Both the position numbers and the translations under genes were made by a program. A DNA stretch of 64,000 nucleotides from Lichenicoccus sp964242335. GTDB taxonomy: Bacteria > Pseudomonadota > Alphaproteobacteria > Acetobacterales > Acetobacteraceae. Below the pieces are notes generated by a model that saw nothing but the letters and a program-made list of their open reading frames with translations, did not search any database and was not told the DNA's origin. Positions 21,834 through 30,628 of the stretch are shown one piece after another (positions within the stretch are counted from its first letter, which is position 1; each line of letters begins with the position of its first letter). The stretch spans positions 1 to 64,000 of the forward strand of contig CAXTAY010000021.1 of NCBI GenBank assembly GCA_964242335.1, read 5' to 3'.

Positions 21834-23072
21834 GTGCTACGGCCGTGGCGGATGTCGAGACAAGCCCGCCCTGCCGTGGTCCTGCAAGTGCTTCCCGCAC
21901 TGCGCGCCGGCGGCGTCGAGCGCGGCACGATCGAGATCGTGCGCGCGATCACCGGCGCCGGGGGCAGGGCGCTGGTGGCGAGCTCCGGCGGCCGCATGGT
22001 GCCGCTGGTCGAGCGCGCCGGCGGCCGGCACGTCACCATCGGGCTGCTGAGCAAGGATCCGGTCACGATCTGGCTGAACGCCGGCCGGCTGGCGCGGCTG
22101 ATCCGCACCGAGGCGGTCGACCTCGTGCACGCCCGCTCGCGCGCCCCGGCCTGGTCGGCGCTGCTCGCGGCGCGTCGCACCGGTGCCGCCCTGGTGACCA
22201 CCTGGCACGGCGTCTACGGCGAGAACCTCCCCTTCAAGCGGCACTACAACAGCGTGATGGCGCGCGGCGATCGGGTGATCGCGATCAGCGGCTTCGTCGC
22301 CGGGCGCATCGCCCGCGACTACGCCGTCGAACCGGGCCGCCTGCGCACCATCCCGCGCGGCGCCGACACCGCCGCCTTCGACCTGCGCGCGGTGCGCGGC
22401 GACCGCGTGCACGCCCTGGCGCGCGACTGGAACCTGCCCGAGGCGGCCGCGGTGATCATGCTCGCCGGCCGGATCACGCCGTGGAAGGGGCAGGGGCTGC
22501 TGCTGGAGGCGCTGGCGCGGCTGCCGCCCGACACGCCGGAGTGGGTGTGCGTGCTGGTCGGCCCCGAGCAGCGCGGCAGCGGCCACGCCGGCCGCCTGCT
22601 GGCGCAGGCCGGCCGCCTCGGCCTGAGCCACCGGCTGCGCTTCGCCGGCCAGTGCGACGACATGCCCGCGGCACTGGCGCTGGCGAGCGTGGTGGTCGCC
22701 CCCTCGCTGCGGCCGGAACCCTTCGGACGCATCGTCGTCGAGGCGCAGGCGATGGGCCGTCCGGTGGTGGTGGCGGCGCACGGCGCGCCGATGGAGACCG
22801 TGCAGCACGGGGTCAGCGGCTACCTGTTCCCCTCCGGCGACGCCGCCGCACTGGCGGAAACGCTGAGCTACGTGCTGTCGCTGGACGACGAGGATCGCGA
22901 CAACCTCGCCTACTGGGCCCGCGCCGGCGTGGTCGAGCGCTACAGCGCCGAGCGGATGCAGCGCGCCACCCTCGCGGTCTATGACGAGCTGCTCGGCCGC
23001 ACGCAATGCCGTCCGCTGCTGCCCGAGCCGGAGCCGGAGGCGCCGCAACCGTGCCTCGCATCCTCGTCCTGA
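21834..23072 (+). CDS. glycosyltransferase family 4 protein
   Basis: This GT-B glycosyltransferase has about 412 residues. VLQVLPALRAGGVERGTIEI near the N-terminus is the usual GT4 acceptor-side motif, and PEPFGRIVVEAQAMGRPVVV is the donor site. The start may be GTG at 21834 or ATG at 21852 (MSRQARP). It overlaps the following heptosyltransferase-like gene, so the pair probably forms an operon for lipopolysaccharide core or another surface glycan. That role is inferred from the pairing and is not proven. Confidence 0.9.
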   Translation: MLRPWRMSRQARPAVVLQVLPALRAGGVERGTIEIVRAITGAGGRALVASSGGRMVPLVERAGGRHVTIGLLSKDPVTIWLNAGRLARLIRTEAVDLVHARSRAPAWSALLAARRTGAALVTTWHGVYGENLPFKRHYNSVMARGDRVIAISGFVAGRIARDYAVEPGRLRTIPRGADTAAFDLRAVRGDRVHALARDWNLPEAAAVIMLAGRITPWKGQGLLLEALARLPPDTPEWVCVLVGPEQRGSGHAGRLLAQAGRLGLSHRLRFAGQCDDMPAALALASVVVAPSLRPEPFGRIVVEAQAMGRPVVVAAHGAPMETVQHGVSGYLFPSGDAAALAETLSYVLSLDDEDRDNLAYWARAGVVERYSAERMQRATLAVYDELLGRTQCRPLLPEPEPEAPQPCLASSS

Positions 23073-23971
23073 AGCTCGGCGCCCTGGGCGACCTGGTGCA
23101 GGCCTTCGCGCCGTTCGCCGCGATCCGCGCCCACCATGCCGCCGACACGGTGACGCTGCTCACCGCGGCCCCCTTCGCCGCGCTCTGCGCTGCCTCGCCC
23201 TGGTTCGACGCGGTGCAGCTCGACGACCGCCCGTCCTGGTGGGACCTGCGCGGCCTGGCGGCATTGCGCCGGCGCCTGCGCGGGTTCGACTTCGTCTACG
23301 ACCTGCAGACCTCCGGCCGCTCCTCGCGCTACTTCCGGCTGCGCGGCCTGCCGGGCTGGTCGGGCATCGCCCGCGGCGCCTCGCATCCGCACGACCATCC
23401 GGACCGCGACCGCATGCACACCCGCGAGCGCCAGGCCGATCAGCTGGCGCGCGCCGGCATCGAGGCCGTGCCGTTCCCCGATCTCTCCTGGCTCGCCGCC
23501 GCCGGCCCAGGGCTGCCGGAGCTCTACGCGCTGCCGGAGCCCTACGCGCTGCTGGTGCCGGGTGCTGCGCCGCATCGTCCGGCCAAGCGCTGGCCGGCCG
23601 ACCGGTTCGCGGCCCTGGGCCTGCATCTGCTCGGGCGCGGCCTGCGTCCGGTGCTGGTGGGCGCGGCCGACGATGCCCCGCTGGCGGCGGCGATCCTGCG
23701 CGACTGCCCGCGCGCACTGGACCTCACCGGACGCACCAGCCTGATCGAGCTCGGCGGCGTCGCCGCGCGTGCGGCGCTTGCGGTCGGCAACGACACCGGG
23801 CCGATGCATCTCGCCGCCGCCATGGGCTGCCGGGCGATCGTGCTGTTCTCGCGCCACAGCGACCCGGCCCTGACCGCGCCGCGCGGCCCCGATCCCGATG
23901 CGGTCAGCGTGCTGCGCGCCGACGACCTCGCGGCCCTGCCGGTGGACAGGGTTGCAGCCCTGCTTGGCTGA
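23051..23971 (+). CDS. glycosyltransferase family 9 (heptosyltransferase-like) protein
   Basis: This is a GT9 family transferase of 306 residues. PRILVLKLGALGDLVQAFAP is the classic N-terminal motif, VPGAAPHRPAKRWPADRFA is the mid-protein motif, and GNDTGPMHLAAAMGC is the donor-binding loop. Heptosyltransferases add heptose to the lipopolysaccharide core from ADP-heptose. The GTG at 23051 puts the conserved motif at residue 3 and has GGAGG about a dozen bases upstream; an ATG at 23006 would add 15 unconserved residues. It overlaps the upstream glycosyltransferase by 22 bases. Confidence 0.9.
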   Translation: MPRILVLKLGALGDLVQAFAPFAAIRAHHAADTVTLLTAAPFAALCAASPWFDAVQLDDRPSWWDLRGLAALRRRLRGFDFVYDLQTSGRSSRYFRLRGLPGWSGIARGASHPHDHPDRDRMHTRERQADQLARAGIEAVPFPDLSWLAAAGPGLPELYALPEPYALLVPGAAPHRPAKRWPADRFAALGLHLLGRGLRPVLVGAADDAPLAAAILRDCPRALDLTGRTSLIELGGVAARAALAVGNDTGPMHLAAAMGCRAIVLFSRHSDPALTAPRGPDPDAVSVLRADDLAALPVDRVAALLG

Positions 23972-24007
23972 CGCCATTACGACAGCTCGCCGTAGGAGAA
24001 CCACGCC

Positions 24008-25942
24008 ATGCCCGCGATTACCCTGCCCGACGGATCGGTGCGCCAGTTCGACGCGCCGGTCACGGGCACGAGCGTGGCGGCGTCGATCGGACCCGGCCTC
24101 GCACGCGCCGCGCTGGCGATGGAGCTGGACGGCCAGCTCACCGACCTGTCGCGCGAGATCGACCGCGACGCGCGCGTGGTGTTCGTCACCCGCAAGGATC
24201 CGCAGGCGCTGGGGCTGATCCGGCACGATGCCGCGCACGTGCTGGCCGAGGCGGTGCAGGCGCTGCATCCCGGCACCCAGGTCACCATCGGACCGGCGAT
24301 CGAGCACGGCTTCTACTACGATTTCGCCCGCAACGAGCCGTTCACGCCGGAGGATTTCCCGGCGATCGAGGCGCGCATGCGCGAGATCGTGAGCGCGAAC
24401 GCGCCGTTCTCGCGCGAGGTGTGGCCGCGCGAGCAGGCGATCGCCTTCTTCGAGGCGCGCGGCGAGCGCTTCAAGGCCGAGCTGATCCGCGACCTGCCGG
24501 AGAGCGAGCCGATCTCGATCTACCGACAGGGCGAGTGGCTCGACCTCTGCCGCGGCCCGCACATGCGCGGCACCGGCGATGTCGGCGGCGCCTTCAAGCT
24601 GATGAAGGTGGCCGGTGCGTACTGGCGCGGCGATCATCGCAACCCGATGCTGACCCGCATCTACGCCACCGCCTGGCGCGACGCCGCCGAGCTGGAGGCG
24701 CACCTGCACCAGCTCGAGGAGGCGGAGCGACGCGACCATCGCCGCATCGGCCGCGAGATGGATTTGTTCCACATCCAGGAGGAGGCGGTCGGCTCGATCT
24801 TCTGGCACCCCAAGGGATGGCGCCTGTACAGCGTGCTGCAGGACTACATGCGGCGGATGCAGAACGCGGCCGGCTACGACGAGGTGCGCACGCCGCAGCT
24901 GGTCGACCGCTCGCTGTGGGAAGCTTCCGGGCACTGGGAGAACTACCGCGAGCACATGTTCATCGCCACCGTCGAGGACGAGGACAAGAGCCTCGCCCTG
25001 AAGCCGATGAACTGCCCCTGCCACGTGCAGATCTTCCGGCACGGCCTGCGCTCCTATCGCGACCTGCCCTGGCGGATGGCGGAGTTCGGCGCCTGCCACC
25101 GCTACGAGCCGTCGGGCGCGCTGCACGGCATCATGCGGGTGCGCGCCTTCACCCAGGACGACGCGCACATCTTCTGCACCGAGGAGCAGGTGGCGCCGGA
25201 GACCGCGCGCTTCGTCGCCATGCTGACGCAGGTCTATCGCGACCTCGGCTTCGACAGCTTCCGGGTCAAGTTCGCCGACCGGCCGACCCCGCGCGCCGGC
25301 GGCGACGCCGAGTGGGACCGTGCGGAGGCCGCACTGGTCGAGGCCTGCCGTCTCGCCGGCGTCGAGTACGAGCTCAACCCGGGCGAAGGCGCCTTCTACG
25401 GCCCCAAGCTCGAGTTCGTGCTGCGCGACGCGATCGGTCGCGACTGGCAGTGCGGCACGCTGCAGGTGGACTACGTGCTGCCGGAACGCCTCGATGCCAG
25501 CTACATCGCCGAGGACAGCGCGCGCCACCGGCCGGTGATGCTGCACCGCGCGATCCTGGGCTCCTTCGAGCGCTTCCTGGGCATCCTGATCGAGCAGTAC
25601 GCGGGACGCTTCCCGCTCTGGCTGGCGCCGGTGCAGGTGGTGGTGGCGTCGATCGTCAGCGACGCCGAGCCCTATGCCCACCAGGTCGCGGCAGCACTTC
25701 GCCGTGCCGGGCTGGTCGTCCACGTCGATGGCCGCAACGAGAAGATCAACGCCAAGGTCCGTGAGCACAGCCTGGCGCGCGTACCGGCGATCCTGGTGGT
25801 CGGCCGGCGCGAGGCGGAAGCGGCGACGGTGGCGCTGCGCCGGCTCGGCGGTGCCGCGCAGACGCTGATGCCGCTCGCCGATGCGGTCGCCGCCCTTGCG
25901 CAGGAAGCGACGCCACCCGATCTCCAGCGTGCCGCCGGCTGA
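24008..25942 (+). CDS. thrS: threonine--tRNA ligase
   Basis: This 644-residue class II synthetase charges tRNA-Thr and edits mischarged serine. The domain order is TGS (residues 1-60), the editing domain with HDAAHVLAEAV and GPAIEHGFYYDF, and the catalytic core with the zinc ligand cysteine in MNCPCHVQIF, motif 2 around EFGACHRYEPSG and motif 3 HRAILGSFERF. The anticodon-binding domain follows from APVQVVVASI. AGGAG precedes the ATG by nine bases. It is followed by infC in the conserved thrS-infC order, 180 bases away. Confidence 0.98.
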   Translation: MPAITLPDGSVRQFDAPVTGTSVAASIGPGLARAALAMELDGQLTDLSREIDRDARVVFVTRKDPQALGLIRHDAAHVLAEAVQALHPGTQVTIGPAIEHGFYYDFARNEPFTPEDFPAIEARMREIVSANAPFSREVWPREQAIAFFEARGERFKAELIRDLPESEPISIYRQGEWLDLCRGPHMRGTGDVGGAFKLMKVAGAYWRGDHRNPMLTRIYATAWRDAAELEAHLHQLEEAERRDHRRIGREMDLFHIQEEAVGSIFWHPKGWRLYSVLQDYMRRMQNAAGYDEVRTPQLVDRSLWEASGHWENYREHMFIATVEDEDKSLALKPMNCPCHVQIFRHGLRSYRDLPWRMAEFGACHRYEPSGALHGIMRVRAFTQDDAHIFCTEEQVAPETARFVAMLTQVYRDLGFDSFRVKFADRPTPRAGGDAEWDRAEAALVEACRLAGVEYELNPGEGAFYGPKLEFVLRDAIGRDWQCGTLQVDYVLPERLDASYIAEDSARHRPVMLHRAILGSFERFLGILIEQYAGRFPLWLAPVQVVVASIVSDAEPYAHQVAAALRRAGLVVHVDGRNEKINAKVREHSLARVPAILVVGRREAEAATVALRRLGGAAQTLMPLADAVAALAQEATPPDLQRAAG

Positions 25943-26122
25943 GACGGGACGTCCGGAGCCACGTGCAGGGCACGATCCCGGCCGGCGCATGGCGGAGTTG
26001 CGACCGCGACGACGCAGCGCGCTTGATCGCCGAGGCGTTCTTGCGCCAAGAAGCGTGATCGCGCGGTTGACGAAGTAATCCCGCGTCTCGCCGCGTGCTT
26101 GTAACCGCCACAGGAGAAGAAG

Positions 26123-26659
26123 ATAGCCAGACCACCGATGGCCGCGGCGCCGACCCGAGAGGGCCCCCGCGTGAACGAGGAGATCCGAGTCCCGCAGGTC
26201 CGTCTGATCGACGAGGAAGGCGAGATGCAGGGCGTGATGACGACCCGTGACGCGATGCTGCGCGCGTTCTCGGTCGGCCTCGACCTGCTCGAGATCAGCC
26301 CGAACGCCGAGCCGCCGGTGGTCAAGATCCTGGATTACGGCAAGTTCAAGTACGAGCAGCAGAAGAAGAAGAATGAGGCGCGCAAGAAGCAGAAGGTCAT
26401 CGAGATCAAGGAGGTCAAGGTCCGACCGAACATCGATGAGAACGACTACCAGGTGAAGCTGCGCGCCATGCGGTCATTCATCGAGGAAGGCGACAAGGTC
26501 AAGGTCACGCTGCGCTTCCGCGGACGCGAGATGGCGCACCAGGATCTCGGCGTGAAGGTGCTCGAGCGCATACGCGACGACATGGACGAGCGTACCAAGG
26601 TCGAGCAGATGCCGCGCATGGAGAACCGCCAGATGATCATGGTGCTGTCGCCGCGTTGA
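26123..26659 (+). CDS. infC: translation initiation factor IF-3, probable AUA start
   Basis: IF-3 binds the 30S subunit and rejects wrong start codons and elongator tRNAs. The N-domain begins EGPRVNEEIRVPQVRLID, a lysine-rich linker (QQKKKNEARKKQK) follows, and the C-domain ends ENRQMIMVLSP. The first ATG is at 26138, but the only Shine-Dalgarno site (AGGAG, 26112-26116) is 21 bases from it and six bases from ATA at 26123. An in-frame stop lies at 26102. Starting at ATA gives MARPPMAAAPT, the kind of N-terminus usual for this family. infC is known for AUU, AUC or AUA starts that allow autoregulation. Confidence 0.93.
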   Translation: MARPPMAAAPTREGPRVNEEIRVPQVRLIDEEGEMQGVMTTRDAMLRAFSVGLDLLEISPNAEPPVVKILDYGKFKYEQQKKKNEARKKQKVIEIKEVKVRPNIDENDYQVKLRAMRSFIEEGDKVKVTLRFRGREMAHQDLGVKVLERIRDDMDERTKVEQMPRMENRQMIMVLSPR

Positions 26660-26672
26660 TGGGCGCACGCTG

Positions 26673-27260
26673 ATGGCGGGCGACGAGCCGGAGCGCATCC
26701 GGGTCCGCGACGTGCAGCTGCTGTCGGACCGGCACTACGTCCTGCGCAGCACCCGGTTCGATTATCGCCGCCGCGACGGCAGCTGGCAGTCCCTGACCCG
26801 CGAGACTTACGACCACGGCAACGGCGCCGTCATCCTGCCCTACGATCCTGCACGCGGCACCGTCCTGCTGGTGCGCCAGTTCCGCTATCCGGCCTACGTG
26901 AACGGCCATCCGGAGCCGATGATCGAGGCGATCGCCGGGCTGCTCGATGACCACGATCCGCGGACGGCGATCCTCAAGGAGGCGGAGGAGGAGGCGGGAC
27001 TGCGGATCCGTGCGCCGCGCCGCATCTACGAGGCGTTCATGAGCCCGGGCGCCATCACCGAGCGCGTGACCTTCTTCATCGGCGAATACGACGCCTCCGA
27101 CCGAACCGGGCAGGGCGGCGGGCTGAAGGGCGAGGGGGAGGACATCGAGGTGCTGGAGCTCTCGTTCGAGGCCGCATTGGCGATGACCGCCGACGGTCGC
27201 ATCGTCGACGCCAAGACCATCATGCTGCTGCAGCATCTGCGTCTGGCGGGGCTGCTGTAG
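26673..27260 (+). CDS. Nudix hydrolase, NudK/GDP-mannose pyrophosphatase-like
   Basis: This 195-residue Nudix protein opens with RVRDVQLLSDRHYVLRSTRF, typical of the NudK/ADP-ribose pyrophosphatase group. Its Nudix box GLLDDHDPRTAILKEAEEEA has the NudK spacing, one residue shorter before the KEAEEE core than in MutT. Likely substrates are sugar nucleotides such as GDP-mannose or ADP-ribose; the exact one cannot be told. It follows infC by 13 bases on the same strand, where rpmI and rplT would be expected in many bacteria. Confidence 0.85.
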   Translation: MAGDEPERIRVRDVQLLSDRHYVLRSTRFDYRRRDGSWQSLTRETYDHGNGAVILPYDPARGTVLLVRQFRYPAYVNGHPEPMIEAIAGLLDDHDPRTAILKEAEEEAGLRIRAPRRIYEAFMSPGAITERVTFFIGEYDASDRTGQGGGLKGEGEDIEVLELSFEAALAMTADGRIVDAKTIMLLQHLRLAGLL

Positions 27261-27266
27261 GAAGAG

Positions 27267-27314
27267 CTAGGGCGCTGCCCTGGACCCGCCGGGGCCTCAG
27301 GCCCCGGACCCCGG
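27267..27314 (+). repeat. two-hairpin 3' element, copy 4
   Basis: AGGGC-GCT-GCCCT (27269-27281) is followed by GGACCCG and the perfect hairpin CCGGGGCC-TCA-GGCCCCGG (27289-27307), then ACCCCGG. It begins seven bases after the Nudix gene stop, in its direction, between convergent genes. Confidence 0.85.
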
Positions 27315-27321
27315 CAGGAGT

Positions 27322-28249
27322 TCAGGCGCTCCGGCGCGGGTGGCGGCGCAGCAGGCTCAGGCCGATCACCGCCGTGGCCAGCAGCGTGACGCTGCCGGGC
27401 TCGGGCACGGTGGTCGGACCGCTGGGCACGGTGCCGGCGAACGGCACGTCGTGCAGCTCGCCGCTGCCGGCCCATTGCTGCGCCACCAGGGCGCCGTCGA
27501 TCTGGTTGTTGTTGGTCACCCTGGCGTCGGGGTGCCAGCACCGTGCCGCCGAGTAGGGTGTTGATCGCGACGGTGCCGGTCGCGTCGTAGTAGTTCCAGA
27601 TGATGTGGCCGGCGCCGCTGCTGCCGCTCTCGTCGTTGGCGTTGAAGCTGGCCGAGCTGCCATCGACGTTGAACACCACCGTCGAGGCGCCGTTCAGGTT
27701 CACGCTGAAGCTGGGGATCGCCGACAGCTGTGCCGCGGTCAGGTCGAACACCGCGATGCCGCTGGCGCCGGCGATCGCGTTGATCACCTCGTTGTTGCCG
27801 GTCGTCGGCAGGCCGCCGGTGGCCGCGAGCTGCGACAGCGACGTGGACAGCGCGTCGAGCTGCGCCTCGAAATCGGCGATGCCGTCGCCCGGTGCGCCGA
27901 TATAGCCGCCGCCGCCGTTGAAGTTGACCTGGGCACCCTTGCTGCCGCCGACATAGGCGCGGCCGCCGTTATTGATGTTGATCGAGTTGCCGCTGGTGCT
28001 GCCATAGACGGTCAGGGCGCCGAAGCCTGCCGGCTGGCTGCCCAGCGGATCGTTGTACATCGTCGCTCCCGAGAAATTGCCGCCGATCACGGCGGCGCCC
28101 TCGATGTCGGATTGCGTCGACGCGTTCTGGTAGATGATCGCGTTGAAGTCCTGCAGGATGGTGGTCGCGGTGAGCGGGCCGGCGGTGGCGGTCGCCACGT
28201 TGGCGAGTGCAATGCCGGTTCCGAGCAGCAACGTGGTGAGCGGGCGCAT
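27322..28249 (-). pseudogene. choice-of-anchor A family PEP-CTERM protein, frameshifted
   Basis: This gene encodes an exported protein with a signal peptide (MRPLTTLLLGTGIALANVATATAG), a choice-of-anchor A domain (FNAIIYQNASTQSDIEGAAV, then GGRAYVGGS, NYYDATGTVAIN and GGTVLAP) and a C-terminal VPEPGSVTLLATAVIGLSLL plus RRHPRR sorting tail. The two parts are in different frames. The protein reads correctly to GGTVLAP, then must shift by one base to continue DARVTNNNQIDGALVAQQW. The shift lies at a G4 run at 27529-27532 (C4 on the coding strand), where three bases would restore the frame. GGGAAGA precedes the ATG at 28249. A sequencing error and a real mutation are both possible. Confidence 0.85.
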
Positions 28250-28457
28250 CGCGTTCTTCCCAACCGTCCGGACCCGGGCCCACCCCCGCCCTCGAGGACG
28301 TTGCGACACCGTTGCAAGCGCCGGGCCACGCCGATCAATCGAGCGTCGTGAAAGGCTTGCAGGGCGCCGACGACGCGGGTGCGGGGGGATCGTAAACAAA
28401 GCCGACAGGCCGAGCGTCAGCAAAAGGCGGAGCCGTCGGAACCCGACCTCTCGTGAA

Positions 28458-28518
28458 CCGGGGCCTGGGGCCACCGGCCTCGGTGGGTCAAGGGCGAAGC
28501 CCTTGCCTGCTCCGTCTC
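28458..28518 (-). repeat. two-hairpin 3' element, copy 5
   Basis: Read on the minus strand: GGAGCAGGCAAGGGC, hairpin AAGGGC-TTC-GCCCTT (28490-28504), GACCC, then GGCC-GGT-GGCC and flanking G/C-rich sequence. It begins about ten bases after the glyS stop and reads in the glyS direction. The remaining bases 28250-28457 upstream of the PEP-CTERM gene hold no recognisable gene. Confidence 0.75.
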
Positions 28519-28527
28519 GGCAACCCG

Positions 28528-30627
28528 CTAGCCCTCGATCTGGGTGAAGTCGGCGACCCGTCCCATCACCTCGCGTATCGCGCCCAGCAGGCTCAACCGG
28601 TTGCGGCGCAGCGATGCCTCCTCGACATTGACCGTCACCGCCTCGAAGAACCGGTCCAGCGGCGCGCGCAGCCCCGCCATCGCCCCCATCGCGTCCTCGT
28701 AACGCTCCTGCGCCAGCGCGGCGCAGACCTGCGCCGAGCCTGCGCGCCAGGCGGCGTCGAGCGCGCGCTCCTCGTCCTGGCGATACAGCGCCGCATCGGG
28801 AGGGCCGTCGTAGCGGCCATCCTTCTTCTCCTCGATGCGCAGGATGCTGGCGGCGCGCTTGATCGCCGCCAGCAGGTCGGTGCCGTCCGCGCTGCCGAGC
28901 AGCCGGGTCACCGCGTCGGTGCGCGCGAGCAGGCGGACCAGGTCACCATCCGCACCCGCGGCACCCACCGCCGCCAGCACGTCGTGCCTGGCACCTTCCG
29001 CGCGAAGCTGCACGCGCAGCCGTTCGGTGATGAAGCCGGGCAGCAGCGCCAGGTCGGGTGCGGCGCGCAGCGAGTCCGGCAGCGCCTGCGCCGCGGTCTC
29101 GAACAGCGCGAACAGGTCGAGCCGCAGCGCGTTGTCGCGCACGATCCGGATCAGGCCGAGTGCCGCGCGACGCAGCGCGTAGGGATCGCCCGATCCGCCC
29201 GGCTTTTCGCCCGCGGCGAAGAAGCCGGCCAGGCTGTCGATCCGGTCCGCCAGCGCCACCGCCACCGAGACCAGCGCGCGCGGCGTCGCATCGCCGGCGC
29301 CGCGCGGCATGTAGTGCTCGCGCACGGCGCGCGCGACCGGCTCCGGCTCCCCGTCATGGCGGGCATAGTACTCACCCATCACGCCCTGCAGCTCGGGGAA
29401 CTCGCCGACCATCCCGCTCAGCAGGTCGGCCTTGGCGAGGCGGGCGGCACGCGCCGCCGGCGTGGGCTCGCCGCCGAGCTCGGCGGCGATCAGGCCGGCC
29501 AGCCGCTCCAGGCGCAGCGCCCGCGCATGCTGGCTGCCCAGGGCCGCGTGGAAGGTCACGCCCTGCAGCAGCGGCAGCCGCGCCTCGAGCGGCGTCGCCC
29601 GGTCGAGGTCCCAGAAGTGCCGGGCGTCGGAGAACCGCGCGCGCAGCACGCGCTCGTTGCCGGCGATCATCAGCGCGCCGCCGTCCATGGGGATGGTGTT
29701 GGCGATGAAGGCGAAGCGCGGCGCCGGCGCGCCGTCCGCCGTGCGCAGCGTGAAGTAGCGCTGGTTGACCCGCATGCTGACCTGCATCACCTCGGGCGGC
29801 AGGTCCATGAAGTCCTGGTCGATCCGCCCCAGCAGCGGCACCGGCCACTCGACCAGTCCGGTCACCTCCTCGAGCAGCCCGTCATCGGCGACGACGACCA
29901 GCGCTTCCGCCGCCGCGGCGGCCGCCGCGCCCTCGCGGATCAGGGTGGCGCGATCCTCGGCGCGGACCAGCACGTGGCGGGCGCGCAGTCCCTCGCACCA
30001 GGAGGCGAGCCCGGTGACCGAGAAGGCGCCCGGCGACAGGAAGCGGTGCCCCTCGGAGAGGTCGGCCGCGACCAGGCCGTGCCCGTCGTCCGGATGCGGC
30101 GCATCCTCGCCGTGGGCGAGGCGAAACCGCACCGCGACCCCGTCCAGCAGGCACAGGATCCGGCGCAGCGGCCGCACCCAGGTGAAGGCGCTGGTGCCGC
30201 CCCAGCGCATCGATTTGGGCCACGGGAAGCGACGCAGCAGGTCGGGCAGCACGCTCTCGACCAGGGTCGCGGCGGCGACCGGCTGCCGCTCGAGATCGAG
30301 CAGCCAGAAGCCGCGTTCCAGCCGCAGCGCGCTCCGCGGCGCCGCGTGCTTGCGCAGGAAGCCGGCGAGTGCGGCCTCCGGCGCGCCCTCGCGCGGTCCG
30401 CGCTCGGTGCGGGTGCTGCCCGGCACCTGCGCGTCGAGCCGTGCCGCGAACGCGATCCGCCGCGGCCCGGAGAAGGTCGAGATCTCGCGCGGGCGCAGTG
30501 CGGCCAGCGCCTCGACGAGCAGGCGGGCCAGCGTCTCCGCGGCGCCGGCCTGCAGGCCGGCCGGGATCTCCTCGCTGAACAGCTCGATCAGGAAGTTCGG
30601 CTGGAGGTCGGGCGGCAGGTCCGGCAC
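28528..30627 (-). CDS. glyS: glycine--tRNA ligase beta subunit
   Basis: This is the large subunit of the heterotetrameric bacterial glycyl-tRNA synthetase, about 699 residues. The start motif is PNFLIELFSEEIPAG, followed by the HD-like and B3/B4-type central regions and a helical anticodon-binding C-terminus ending NRLSLLGAIREVMGRVADF. It works with the alpha subunit to charge tRNA-Gly. The GTG at 30627 is one base after the glyQ stop with GAGGG upstream. An ATG at 30654 would overlap glyQ and add nine atypical residues. Confidence 0.97.
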   Translation of the reverse strand: MPDLPPDLQPNFLIELFSEEIPAGLQAGAAETLARLLVEALAALRPREISTFSGPRRIAFAARLDAQVPGSTRTERGPREGAPEAALAGFLRKHAAPRSALRLERGFWLLDLERQPVAAATLVESVLPDLLRRFPWPKSMRWGGTSAFTWVRPLRRILCLLDGVAVRFRLAHGEDAPHPDDGHGLVAADLSEGHRFLSPGAFSVTGLASWCEGLRARHVLVRAEDRATLIREGAAAAAAAEALVVVADDGLLEEVTGLVEWPVPLLGRIDQDFMDLPPEVMQVSMRVNQRYFTLRTADGAPAPRFAFIANTIPMDGGALMIAGNERVLRARFSDARHFWDLDRATPLEARLPLLQGVTFHAALGSQHARALRLERLAGLIAAELGGEPTPAARAARLAKADLLSGMVGEFPELQGVMGEYYARHDGEPEPVARAVREHYMPRGAGDATPRALVSVAVALADRIDSLAGFFAAGEKPGGSGDPYALRRAALGLIRIVRDNALRLDLFALFETAAQALPDSLRAAPDLALLPGFITERLRVQLRAEGARHDVLAAVGAAGADGDLVRLLARTDAVTRLLGSADGTDLLAAIKRAASILRIEEKKDGRYDGPPDAALYRQDEERALDAAWRAGSAQVCAALAQERYEDAMGAMAGLRAPLDRFFEAVTVNVEEASLRRNRLSLLGAIREVMGRVADFTQIEG

Positions 30628-30628
30628 G

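Noticed and set aside
26067..26100. infC promoter at TTGACG
   Set aside because: The -35-like hexamer has no -10 partner at proper spacing.
28250..28474. Longer start for the PEP-CTERM protein
   Set aside because: The ATG at 28249 gives a clean signal peptide with a good ribosome-binding site; the extension buries the signal behind an Arg-rich stretch.
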